From: Clostridium fessum
GTDB lineage: Bacteria; Bacillota; Clostridia; Lachnospirales; Lachnospiraceae
Assembly (NCBI RefSeq): GCF_003024715.1
Contig: NZ_PYLO01000004.1
Location: 124,001 to 188,000, forward strand
Direction: 5' to 3'
Length of the DNA stretch: 64,000 nt
The position numbers and the translations under genes are program-made. The notes beneath the pieces were generated by a model that saw only the letters and a list, made by a program, of their open reading frames with translations, was not told the origin of the DNA and ran no database searches. Position 1 is the stretch's first letter. Each line of letters opens with the position of its first letter. Positions 8,643 through 16,272 of this stretch are shown piece by piece.

Positions 8643-8776
8643 GTTACTGTTTCACAGGTAGGCACTTTTGGAACCGAAAGTGCCGTAAGAAAACGTGGTG
8701 GCAGCAGGAATTTGCCGTATTTAAATGCGAAGCCACGGCAAATTCCGTTACTGGGCACGTATGCGTGAACAGTAAC
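8643..8776 (+). mobile_element. MITE type A, copy 1 (134 bp)
   Basis: Ends GTTACTGTTTCAC and GTGAACAGTAAC are inverted repeats, with one extra T in the left end compared with other copies. Internal stems are GGCACTTT/AAAGTGCC and GGAATTTGCCGT/ACGGCAAATTCC. Flanking octamers AAATAATG and AAAAAATG differ at one base and are probably a decayed target duplication. It lies between hypED and the tup operon. Confidence 0.8.
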
Positions 8777-8815
8777 AAAAAATGAAATAATTTCGCTCAT
8801 GTGAAAGTTGCCCGG

Positions 8816-8845
8816 TTGACAAGAGGAATTTTGACATGGTATAGT
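8816..8845 (+). promoter_or_regulatory. Sigma-A promoter of the tupABC leader
   Basis: TTGACA (8816-8821), an 18-base spacer and TATAGT (8840-8845). Transcription would begin near 8852, about 35 bases before the riboswitch aptamer. Confidence 0.75.
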
Positions 8846-8885
8846 AAAAATGTATAAGGATGTTTCGGGAAGTATTAGAAGAACC

Positions 8886-9038
8886 CGGACAGCAGAAGCC
8901 AGGAAAACTATATTTCGAGCTGAAAAACCTAACACAGTATATTGTCAGGGTTTACAGCCAATGGGTATCAGGGGAAACTCGGATGCCTCCCGCATTTGGA
9001 AAGAAATGCATTGGAAAGAGAAGTAGGACCTGCTGCTT
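8886..9038 (+). ncRNA. Moco/Tuco-type riboswitch in the tupA leader
   Basis: The leader contains GCCAATGGGTATC, GGGGAAAC, GATGCCTCCC and GCATTGGAAAG in the same order and spacing as the leader at 11790-11937, although the two regions are otherwise diverged. AGCAG (about 8891) and CTGCT (about 9030) can form the closing stem. Molybdenum and tungsten cofactor RNAs are known upstream of molybdate/tungstate transport and moeA genes, which is the situation here. No clear terminator follows, so control of translation or of a weak terminator is possible. Confidence 0.7.
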
Positions 9039-9150
9039 ATTTAGGAAGAAAGGCAGCTGGTAAAAGGCGGCGCATCCTCTGCCAGAGTCTCGTTCCGATG
9101 AAATGTTTTTCAGCGTATTCTTAAACAAAAGAAGGGAGAAGAACAATTTC

Positions 9151-10071
9151 ATGAAGAAGACAAACAGAATCATTGCATTGGCAATGGCGGCCATGACAGC
9201 ATTGTCTATGACAGCCTGCTCCGGAAGCGCAAAAGAGACAACGGAGGCGGAAAGCGCCGCAGAGACAACCGCAGAGGCTGCTGAGGAAAGCAGTGCAGAG
9301 GAGACCAAGGAGGCATCCGGAGAGACGCTTCTGATGGCAACGACGACCAGTACCGATAATACAGGTCTTCTGGATTACTTAAAGCCAATCTTTTTAGAGG
9401 ATACAGGTATTGACTTACAGTGGACGGCAGTAGGAACCGGTGATGCGATTCAGAAAGCAAAAGATGGTGAAGTCGATGTGATACTGGTTCATTCTAAAGC
9501 AAAAGAAGAAGAATTCGTGGAGAGCGGCTACGGTGTAGAGCGCTTCCAGGTTATGTATAATGATTTCGTGATCGTAGGACCGAAGGATGGTCCGATTGCA
9601 AAGACGGATGATATCAACGCTGCATTTAAACAGATCATGGACGAGCAGCTGACATTTGTGTCCCGTGGAGACAACTCTGGTACCCATAACAAGGAGACCG
9701 GAATCTGGGAGAAGCTGGGAATTACAGATTATGAGAGCAATCCAAACTATGTATCGGCAGGCGCTGGAATGGCTGATACACTGGCGATGGCAGATGAAAA
9801 AGGTGGCTATTGCCTGTCTGACCGCGGTACCTGGCTTGCCAAGAAGGCAGATTTCCCGGATATGGATATTGTATGTGAAGGCAGCAAGGAACTTTTAAAC
9901 CAGTACGGCGTTATCGCAGTAAATCCGGAGAAATATCCGGATGTCAACAACGAGGCGGCGAATACGTTTATCAAGTGGATCTGTTCTCCGGAAATCCAGA
10001 CGCTGATCGGTGAATACGGCGTAAAGGAGTACGGCGAGCCGTTATTCTTCCCGAATGCAGAGCAGAAATAG
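9151..10071 (+). CDS. tupA: Tungstate ABC transporter, substrate-binding lipoprotein
   Basis: A 306-residue lipoprotein. The signal sequence ends in the lipobox LSMTAC, so Cys23 should be acylated, followed by an acidic, threonine-rich linker to about residue 55. The mature domain opens with TTTSTDNTGLLDYLKPIF, the characteristic oxyanion-binding motif of TupA, and continues with VILVHSKAKEEEFV and NDFVIVGPKDGP. TupA binds tungstate with high selectivity over molybdate. ATG 9151 follows GGGAG at 9134-9138; an upstream in-frame ATG at 9103 would add residues ahead of the signal peptide. It is the first gene of tupABC, behind a Moco/Tuco-type riboswitch. Confidence 0.92.
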   Translation: MKKTNRIIALAMAAMTALSMTACSGSAKETTEAESAAETTAEAAEESSAEETKEASGETLLMATTTSTDNTGLLDYLKPIFLEDTGIDLQWTAVGTGDAIQKAKDGEVDVILVHSKAKEEEFVESGYGVERFQVMYNDFVIVGPKDGPIAKTDDINAAFKQIMDEQLTFVSRGDNSGTHNKETGIWEKLGITDYESNPNYVSAGAGMADTLAMADEKGGYCLSDRGTWLAKKADFPDMDIVCEGSKELLNQYGVIAVNPEKYPDVNNEAANTFIKWICSPEIQTLIGEYGVKEYGEPLFFPNAEQK

Positions 10072-10165
10072 AATACTGCCGGATGATGTGCGGCAGTGCT
10101 GAGATTAGCGTATTTAAACGAATAAAGCAGGCAGTTGAACCTTGCAGAATTTATAATGTATAAAC

Positions 10166-10208
10166 AGGAAACCGGAGAAGGGAGGATGCACTTTTTCCGG
10201 TTTTCTGT
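10166..10208 (+). terminator. Partial terminator between tupA and tupB
   Basis: AGGAAACCGG and CCGGTTTTCT form a 10-bp stem in the 209-base gap after tupA. Such hairpins usually reduce read-through so that the binding protein is made in excess over the membrane parts. A smaller ACTGCCG/CGGCAGT hairpin lies at about 10075-10100. Confidence 0.5.
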
Positions 10209-10280
10209 CATTAAGAATTGAGAAAATGAGAACGCCTGCAGAACATAAGGTGTTTCAGTGGATATGCTGGGAGAAAAAAT

Positions 10281-10964
10281 ATGGGAAACCTGTTTTCAAA
10301 ATTTTTTGGTACGGTCGGAGTGATAGATTCTATCCGGGTAACGCTGGTGATGTCTTTCTGGTCAACCTTGATTGCGTCCATGCTTGGAATTTTTCTGGGA
10401 CTTGTGCTGGAGCAGACGAAATTTCCAGGAAAAAAGCTGGTAGTCCGCGTGAACCGGACCTTGATGGGAGCACCTCCGGTTGTCATCGGACTGCTCACAT
10501 ATATGCTTTTGAGAAAAAAAGGTCCGTTTGGGGCGCTTCGATGGGTATTTACGATCAAAGGAATGGTGGCAGCCCAGGTTCTGATCATCACTCCGATCGT
10601 CTGTGGAATGGTATATTCATATGCGGTCCGCACGGCGCCTTCGATCCGGGCGTTTGCCAGGACGATGGGAGCTGACCGGCATCAGACCGCGCGGCTTCTG
10701 CTGCGTGAAATGAAAAATGAAATTTATTTTGCGGTTGTGTCTGGATATGGGCGTTCCATCAGTGAGGTCGGGGCGGTCTTTCTGGTAGGTGGAAATATAA
10801 AAAACAGCACCCGGACAATGACGACTGCGATTTCAACCCTGAAAGGTGCAGGCGATTATTATGAAGGGGTATTTTTGGGAGTGATCCTGATGCTTCTGGC
10901 ATTTGCGGTACAGACATTGGCAGAACATTTCAGACAGGAGGAGACACCGGATGAAAATCTCTAA
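10281..10964 (+). CDS. tupB: Tungstate ABC transporter, permease
   Basis: A 227-residue integral membrane protein with about five predicted segments. It has the permease coupling-loop region RTMGADRHQTARLLLREM at about residue 130, which docks onto the ATPase. The length and the N-terminal SIRVTLVMSFWSTLIASMLGI are typical of TupB/ModB-type permeases. GGGAGA precedes ATG 10281. The stop codon overlaps the start of tupC by 14 bases, indicating coupled translation. Confidence 0.88.
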   Translation: MGNLFSKFFGTVGVIDSIRVTLVMSFWSTLIASMLGIFLGLVLEQTKFPGKKLVVRVNRTLMGAPPVVIGLLTYMLLRKKGPFGALRWVFTIKGMVAAQVLIITPIVCGMVYSYAVRTAPSIRAFARTMGADRHQTARLLLREMKNEIYFAVVSGYGRSISEVGAVFLVGGNIKNSTRTMTTAISTLKGAGDYYEGVFLGVILMLLAFAVQTLAEHFRQEETPDENL

Positions 10965-11661
10965 GCTGCAAAAGAAGATGGGTCAGTTTACGCTTCAAAT
11001 CGAGGAACTGTATCTGGAGAGCGGGAAGGTTCATGGTCTGATAGGAACCAATGGCTGCGGAAAAACAACACTTTCCAAGCTGATACAGGGGATATTGGTT
11101 CCAGATGGCGGGAGGATTGATTACGAGGGACTGACACCCCGGGATATCACGATGACAACACAGAGACCGTATCTTTTGCATGATACGGTGTATCAGAACC
11201 TGATCTATCCGCTGAAAATACGGGGAATCCGCCCAGATGAGGCGAAGATGGATGCCTGGCTGGAACGATGTGGGCTTCTGCAGAAAAAAAATCAGTATGC
11301 CCGTTCCCTGAGCAGCGGGGAACAGCAGAAATTATCATTTATCAGGGCCCTGGTATTTGACCCTGCGTTTGTGATTGTTGATGAAACTCTTTCCAACCTG
11401 GATCCTGACAGTACAGAATTGTTTGAACAGCTGATGCGGGAGCAGCAGACGAAAAATAAGATGACATGGCTGCTAATCAGCCATCAGCTGGTGCATGTCC
11501 GCAAGATTTGTGACCAGGTACATTTTATGGAGCAGGGGAATGTTCTGGTGTCTGGAACACCGGAAGAAATCCTTCTTCACCCGTCGCATCCGTCCATACG
11601 CCGATATCTGGCAGATACAGAGGTTTCATATCGTGAAAATGAAAAAAATTCAGAAATATGA
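10951..11661 (+). CDS. tupC: Tungstate ABC transporter, ATP-binding protein
   Basis: A 236-residue ABC ATPase. Walker A is GTNGCGKTT at about residue 35, the signature is SLSSGEQQKLSF, and Walker B is FVIVDETLSNLD. It powers tungstate import with TupB. ATG 10951 is chosen because AGGAGG lies 10 bases upstream inside tupB; an earlier in-frame ATG (10903) lacks such a site. There is no molybdate-binding TOBE extension, in line with TupC rather than ModC. No clear terminator follows. Confidence 0.88.
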   Translation: MKISKLQKKMGQFTLQIEELYLESGKVHGLIGTNGCGKTTLSKLIQGILVPDGGRIDYEGLTPRDITMTTQRPYLLHDTVYQNLIYPLKIRGIRPDEAKMDAWLERCGLLQKKNQYARSLSSGEQQKLSFIRALVFDPAFVIVDETLSNLDPDSTELFEQLMREQQTKNKMTWLLISHQLVHVRKICDQVHFMEQGNVLVSGTPEEILLHPSHPSIRRYLADTEVSYRENEKNSEI

Positions 11662-11723
11662 ATAAAAATGTGAGGCGATTGCGCTGAATATGAAAAAAAT
11701 GGAAAGAGTTTTGCTTGGGATGA

Positions 11724-11753
11724 TTGACACAGTTTGTGAAAATGTGGTATAAT
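11724..11753 (+). promoter_or_regulatory. Sigma-A promoter of the moeA-oxidoreductase operon
   Basis: TTGACA (11724-11729), an 18-base spacer and TATAAT (11748-11753). It drives the second riboswitch leader. Confidence 0.8.
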
Positions 11754-11789
11754 TTCAGGTAGAAAATCATGAGAAAGAGAATTGTCGCA

Positions 11790-11937
11790 CGAGAGCGGCA
11801 GTTATACAGAGTTGATTTCGAGCTTTTCTGCCTAAGCTGTGAACCGATTGACAGGATGGAAGAAAAGCCAATGGGTATCCGGGGAAACGCGGGTGCCTCC
11901 CCGCATCAGGCGATGCATTGGAAAGGAATAGCTCTCG
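11790..11937 (+). ncRNA. Moco/Tuco-type riboswitch in the moeA leader
   Basis: CGAGAGC (11790-11796) and GCTCTCG (11931-11937) form a perfect 7-bp closing stem. The core GCCAATGGGTATC, GGGGAAAC, GGTGCCTCCCC and GCATTGGAAAGG matches the leader of tupA. An intrinsic terminator lies downstream, so the RNA probably controls transcription read-through into the cofactor and oxidoreductase genes in response to tungsten- or molybdenum-pterin. Confidence 0.75.
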
Positions 11938-12061
11938 GATGACCGGGATGAAGACCCGGAAGTTCTGGAAAAGAGCAGTAAATTCCGCCAGCGCAAGCAA
12001 AGCCTGATGTAGATAAGTGCATATCAGCAGAAAGCCATAAGAGGCAGACTGCATCATCAGG

Positions 12062-12103
12062 AACGGATACAGAGAGCGGAATGTTTTCTGTATTCGTTTT
12101 TTT
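12062..12103 (+). terminator. Riboswitch-controlled terminator upstream of moeA
   Basis: AACGGATACAG and CTGTATTCGTT form an 11-bp stem with one G-U pair, followed by seven T residues, about 90 bases before moeA. It is the likely expression platform of the riboswitch at 11790-11937. Confidence 0.75.
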
Positions 12104-12193
12104 GTTTCATTCGGAGAGGCGGTCCATGAATCAGAAGCACTTCGCGTGGATGCATACCTTCGCGAAGAAGAATCATGCCGCAAGGGAGGAATT

Positions 12194-13423
12194 ATGAAGT
12201 TATTGAAAGTTGATACGCTGGCGCAGGCGCGGGAACGTTTGCTTAAAGCGGCAAAAGAGTGCCTGCCAGAAACGGAGCACGTTGCGCTTGCAGATGCATC
12301 TGACCGTATTTTAGCAGAAGATATTGTCTCTGGGGAAATGATTCCGGCATTCCGCCGTTCCAGTGTAGACGGGTATGCAGTCTGTTCAAAGGACACGGCG
12401 GGCGCAACGGAAAGTATCCCGGTTTTTCTGAAGGTGCTGGAAGAAGTAGAGATAGGACATCCGGCGGTATCAAAGATTGAACCGGGTACCTGCGCCTATG
12501 TGCCGACCGGCGGCATGGTTCCGGAAGGGGCAGATGCCATGGTGATGGTAGAATACAGTGAACGGTTCGGAACAGATGAGGTTGCCCTGTATGAAAATGT
12601 TCCGTATGGGAAATGCATCGTGCTTCCGGGAGAAGATGTAAAAACCGGGGATATAGTCCTTAAAGCGGGAACCCGGATTGGCCCGGCGCAGGCGGGAACA
12701 TTGGCAGCGCTTGGCGTGGTTCAGGTTCCGGTTTTTAAACCGTGGAAGGTGGCAATTCTATCGACGGGCGACGAACTGGTCAGGATCGATCAGGTTCCTG
12801 GACCGGGACAGGTGCGGGATATTAATACATGGGCGCTGTCCTGTTATGTGAAGAAGACAGGTCTGGAGCTTGTTTCGGCAGAGGCGGTGAGGGATGAAGA
12901 GGTACTTTTAGAGGAGAAAATCAGGGAGGCGGTCAAAGCATGTGATTTGATTCTGATCTCCGGAGGAAGTTCCCAGGGAAAGAAGGACATGACTATGGAG
13001 ATATTAAACCGCATCTCCAAGGAGGGAGTATTTACCCATGGGCTGGCACTGAAACCGGGAAAACCGACGATTCTGGGATATGATAAAGAGAAGCATACGT
13101 TGTTAGGAGGACTTCCCGGGCATCCGGCAGCAGCGCTTGCCGTTTTCCACTTATTATTTGTGTGGCTCTGGAAGCAGGTAACCGGTCAGCCGGATCAACC
13201 TCCGTTAGAAGCCTTTATGACAACGAACCTGGCGGGTGCACCCGGAAAAACAACCTGCCTGCTGGTAAAGCTTCAGATGGCTCCGCAGGGGCTGGAGGCA
13301 GAACCGGTATTTGGAAAATCAGGCTTGATTTCGACGATGGCAGAGGCAGACGGCTACGTTCTGATTGATATGAATCAGGAGGGACTGAAGAAGGGTGAGC
13401 AGGTGAAGGTATACCGCTTTTAA
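12194..13423 (+). CDS. moeA: Molybdopterin molybdenum/tungsten-transferase MoeA
   Basis: A 409-residue MoeA protein that inserts the metal into adenylylated pterin. Visible landmarks are FRRSSVDGYAV at about residue 58, STGDELV and PGQVRDINTWAL near residues 195-215, the SGGSSQGKKD loop at about residue 257, and PGKPTILG followed by LPGHPAAALAVF near residue 300. The C-terminal barrel ends at the stop. ATG 12194 follows AAGGGAGGAATT. It is the first gene after the riboswitch terminator and is followed by a second moeA paralogue. With a tungsten oxidoreductase downstream, tungstate insertion is the likely role. Confidence 0.9.
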   Translation: MKLLKVDTLAQARERLLKAAKECLPETEHVALADASDRILAEDIVSGEMIPAFRRSSVDGYAVCSKDTAGATESIPVFLKVLEEVEIGHPAVSKIEPGTCAYVPTGGMVPEGADAMVMVEYSERFGTDEVALYENVPYGKCIVLPGEDVKTGDIVLKAGTRIGPAQAGTLAALGVVQVPVFKPWKVAILSTGDELVRIDQVPGPGQVRDINTWALSCYVKKTGLELVSAEAVRDEEVLLEEKIREAVKACDLILISGGSSQGKKDMTMEILNRISKEGVFTHGLALKPGKPTILGYDKEKHTLLGGLPGHPAAALAVFHLLFVWLWKQVTGQPDQPPLEAFMTTNLAGAPGKTTCLLVKLQMAPQGLEAEPVFGKSGLISTMAEADGYVLIDMNQEGLKKGEQVKVYRF

Positions 13424-13497
13424 AATGAATTGCTTCCAGAAGGGCGGCGGAGGATAAAGGATCGGCAGAGCCTGGTGGAAACAGAATAGAGGCAGAG

Positions 13498-15405
13498 ATG
13501 GGAAAGAGAAATTTATATCTGAATAATACACCGGTGGAGGAGGCAAAAGCCCTTTACCAGAAAGCACTGGGAGAATTATTAAGCCCCAAGGCAGAATGGA
13601 TTCCCGTGACGGAAAGTCTGCACCGGATTACAAAAGAGGCAGTCTATGCGAAATATTGTTCCCCGCTTTATAATGCGGCGGCGATGGATGGAATCGCGGT
13701 TGAGGCAGAGAAAACAAAGGGAGCATCGGAGCGGAAACCACTTACCCTGTATCCGGGTACAGATTTTACAGTGGTGGATACGGGCGATCCGATTCACGCA
13801 CCATGCGATGCAGTTATCATGGCGGAGGATCTGCTGGAGCAGGAGGATGGCTCGGTGCAGATTACGGATGCAGCTGCATCATGGCAGCATGTGCGCCCGA
13901 TCGGAGAAGATATCGTAGCGGGTGAGATGCTGATGCCCGGTTATCATGAGATACGCCCGATTGATATAGGTGTTCTCCTGTCTGGCGGAATTACAGAGAT
14001 TGAGGTGTTGAAAAAGCCGTCGGTAGCGATTTTTCCGACGGGAACCGAAATCATAGAGCCGGGACAGGAACCCAGGGATGGGGACATCATCGAATCGAAT
14101 TCGAGAGTGTTTGAGGCACTGGTAACGGAACATGGCGGTGCGCCCCATCGTTTTCCGCCGATTGCGGATGAATATGAAACATTGAAAGCAAAGGTGGCAG
14201 AGGCGGTTGAAAACTATGACATGGTGATTGTCAATGCCGGCTCCAGTGCAGGAACTGAAGATTTTACGGTTCATGTACTTCGGGAATTGGGGGAGGTTCT
14301 GGTACACGGGGTGGCAATCAAGCCGGGAAAACCGGTAATATTGGCGATTGTCAATGGAAAACCGGTGATCGGACTTCCGGGATATCCGGTATCCGCCTAT
14401 ATCAACTTTGAAAATTTTGTAATTCCTGTGCTGCAGAAACTGGCAGGACGTACAGAAACAGCCGGCACGACGGTGCGGGCTGTCATATCCAAACGCCTTG
14501 TATCATCCCTGAAACATAAAGAGTATGTGCGGGTGAAAGTAGGAGAAGTGGGCGACAAGCTCGTCGCTTCTCCACTGGCGCGCGGGGCGGGAGCAGCGAT
14601 GAGCCTGGTGCGGGCAGACGGGTTCTGTGTGATTCCTCAGAACAGCGAGGGGGTCGAGGCGGGAGATACCGTTGACGTAGAGCTATACCGTTCCCTGGAG
14701 GAAATTGGAAGTACGGCAGTGGCAATCGGAAGCCATGATCTGATTCTGGATGTGATGGCAGATTTGCTGCCGTGTATGTACCCGGGTAATTACCTTTCCA
14801 GTACGCATGTAGGCAGTATGGGCGGTTTAATGGCATTAAAGCGGGGAGAAGCGCATCTGGCTCCGACCCACCTGCTGGATGAAGAGACAGGAGAATATAA
14901 TATTGCGATCCTGAAAAAACTGTTTGCGGGTGAAAAAATGGCACTTGTCAAGGGCGTTGAGCGAATTCAGGGAATTATCGTAAAAAAAGGAAATCCGCTT
15001 GGAATCCATGAAATTGAAGATCTACGTGGCTTGAATTATGTCAACCGACAAAGAGGAGCGGGGACAAGAGTACTTTTTGATTATAAGCTGAAAGAAGCCG
15101 GTATTTCATCGGAAGAAATTCACGGATATGACAGAGAGGCGGCAACGCATATGGCAGTGGCGGCTGCCGTGTCCGGCGGCGATGCAGACGCGGGCATGGG
15201 AATCCAGTCGGCAGCCAGGGCAATGGGACTTGATTTTATTGAGATTGGACGGGAAGAGTATGACTTTGCGATTCCAGTCAGATTTCTGGATTTTCCACCG
15301 GTACAGCATTTTCTGGCGGTTTTGAAAAGCCGGGAGTTTGCAGAGAGAGTGGAGAAGCTCGGTGGTTATGGGCTGGCAAGAACCGGAGAAATTTTATATT
15401 TATAA
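13498..15405 (+). CDS. MoeA fused to a periplasmic-binding-protein-like domain
   Basis: A 635-residue fusion. Residues 1 to about 400 are a second MoeA, with YNAAAMDGIAV at about residue 57, FPTGTEIIEPGQEPRDGD, NAGSSAGTEDF and LPGYPVSAYINF. Residues about 410-635 (from SHDLILDVMADLL) form a PBP-like domain of the type found fused to MoeA in Clostridia and archaea. It includes HVGSMGGLMALKRGEAHLAP and NRQRGAGTRVLFDY, similar to oxyanion-binding proteins. There is no signal peptide, so the binding domain is cytoplasmic and may hand oxyanion or cofactor to the MoeA part. Two MoeA proteins in one operon could separate tungsten from molybdenum. Confidence 0.85.
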   Translation: MGKRNLYLNNTPVEEAKALYQKALGELLSPKAEWIPVTESLHRITKEAVYAKYCSPLYNAAAMDGIAVEAEKTKGASERKPLTLYPGTDFTVVDTGDPIHAPCDAVIMAEDLLEQEDGSVQITDAAASWQHVRPIGEDIVAGEMLMPGYHEIRPIDIGVLLSGGITEIEVLKKPSVAIFPTGTEIIEPGQEPRDGDIIESNSRVFEALVTEHGGAPHRFPPIADEYETLKAKVAEAVENYDMVIVNAGSSAGTEDFTVHVLRELGEVLVHGVAIKPGKPVILAIVNGKPVIGLPGYPVSAYINFENFVIPVLQKLAGRTETAGTTVRAVISKRLVSSLKHKEYVRVKVGEVGDKLVASPLARGAGAAMSLVRADGFCVIPQNSEGVEAGDTVDVELYRSLEEIGSTAVAIGSHDLILDVMADLLPCMYPGNYLSSTHVGSMGGLMALKRGEAHLAPTHLLDEETGEYNIAILKKLFAGEKMALVKGVERIQGIIVKKGNPLGIHEIEDLRGLNYVNRQRGAGTRVLFDYKLKEAGISSEEIHGYDREAATHMAVAAAVSGGDADAGMGIQSAARAMGLDFIEIGREEYDFAIPVRFLDFPPVQHFLAVLKSREFAERVEKLGGYGLARTGEILYL

Positions 15406-15418
15406 AAGAGGGGATTAG

Positions 15419-15871
15419 ATGGGAGCAGTTGTGCGTGAATTATATGTGTTCCGGCAGAGGGGACAGCCGGGAGAAGCCGTGGAGAGCGCCTGGTTCCGAA
15501 GGGGGATCGGAATGGAGGGTGACCGGCATGCAGCGGGAGGTGAAAGGCAGACTTCGCTGTTGGCGGGAGAAGCCCGGGACTGGATGGAGAAGCAGACAGA
15601 ACCGGGACTCTGCTTCCGCCGCTACAAGGCAAACCTGATAACGGAGGGAATCGATACCACCCAGTTAAATACGGGGGATCTTCTGGCGGCGGGAGGGGCG
15701 GTGTTCCGCGTCTCCGGGTATGGAAAAAAGTGTTTTCCAGAGTGTATTTACCATGAAAAAGGAGTTTTCTGCCGCCTTTCGGCAGGAGCCATATTTTTGG
15801 AAGTGATTCGGGACGGGTATGTATCTGTTTCGGATGAAATAATGAAATTAGGCAAAAAGGAGGAACTGTGA
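15419..15871 (+). CDS. MOSC-domain protein
   Basis: A 150-residue single-domain MOSC protein. GIGMEGDRHAAGGERQTSLL at about residue 30 is the core pattern, and Cys102/Cys106 in the KKCFPEC region are candidates for the sulfur-carrying position seen in MOSC proteins. The family includes the C-terminal domain of Moco sulfurase and is thought to handle sulfur for metal-pterin cofactors. Its place between moeA-PBP and the oxidoreductase subunits supports a role in finishing the cofactor. Its stop codon overlaps the next start by one base. Confidence 0.75.
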   Translation: MGAVVRELYVFRQRGQPGEAVESAWFRRGIGMEGDRHAAGGERQTSLLAGEARDWMEKQTEPGLCFRRYKANLITEGIDTTQLNTGDLLAAGGAVFRVSGYGKKCFPECIYHEKGVFCRLSAGAIFLEVIRDGYVSVSDEIMKLGKKEEL

Positions 15872-16257
15872 TGAGACGATTAGAGAAAGATGAATCACTC
15901 TGCATTGGCTGCCACCAGTGCGAAGAAGCCTGTTCGAAGGCATTTTACAAGGTTTCGGATCCAATGAAATCCTGCATCCGCATTACCGACAAGGAGGATG
16001 GAAGCCATCATATTGCTGTGTGCACACAGTGTGGAAAATGTTCTGAAGTGTGCAATACGGGTGTGATTACGGAGGATGCGAGAGGCGTTTACCGGCTGAA
16101 TAAGAAAGAATGTGCCGGCTGTCTGATGTGCGTCGGATTCTGTCCGGAGAATGTTATGGTACAGTGTGATGATTATCTGGAGCCGTCCAAATGTACGGCG
16201 TGCGGATTGTGCGTAAAAGCATGTCCGACCGGAGCGATCCGTCTGGTAGAAGAGTAA
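15871..16257 (+). CDS. Four-cluster polyferredoxin subunit of the tungsten oxidoreductase
   Basis: A 128-residue iron-sulfur protein with four 4Fe-4S-type cysteine sets: CIGCHQCEEAC, CTQCGKCSEVC, CAGCLMCVGFC and CTACGLCVKAC. Such small polyferredoxins pair with AOR-family catalytic subunits as electron outlets. The gut WorLS enzymes described for aldehyde detoxification have this two-subunit layout, and the gene ends 15 bases before the oxidoreductase. ATG 15871 is preferred over GTG 15868 because AAAAAGGAGG lies seven bases upstream. Confidence 0.85.
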   Translation: MRRLEKDESLCIGCHQCEEACSKAFYKVSDPMKSCIRITDKEDGSHHIAVCTQCGKCSEVCNTGVITEDARGVYRLNKKECAGCLMCVGFCPENVMVQCDDYLEPSKCTACGLCVKACPTGAIRLVEE

Positions 16258-16272
16258 AAGGAGGAGAAAGGC

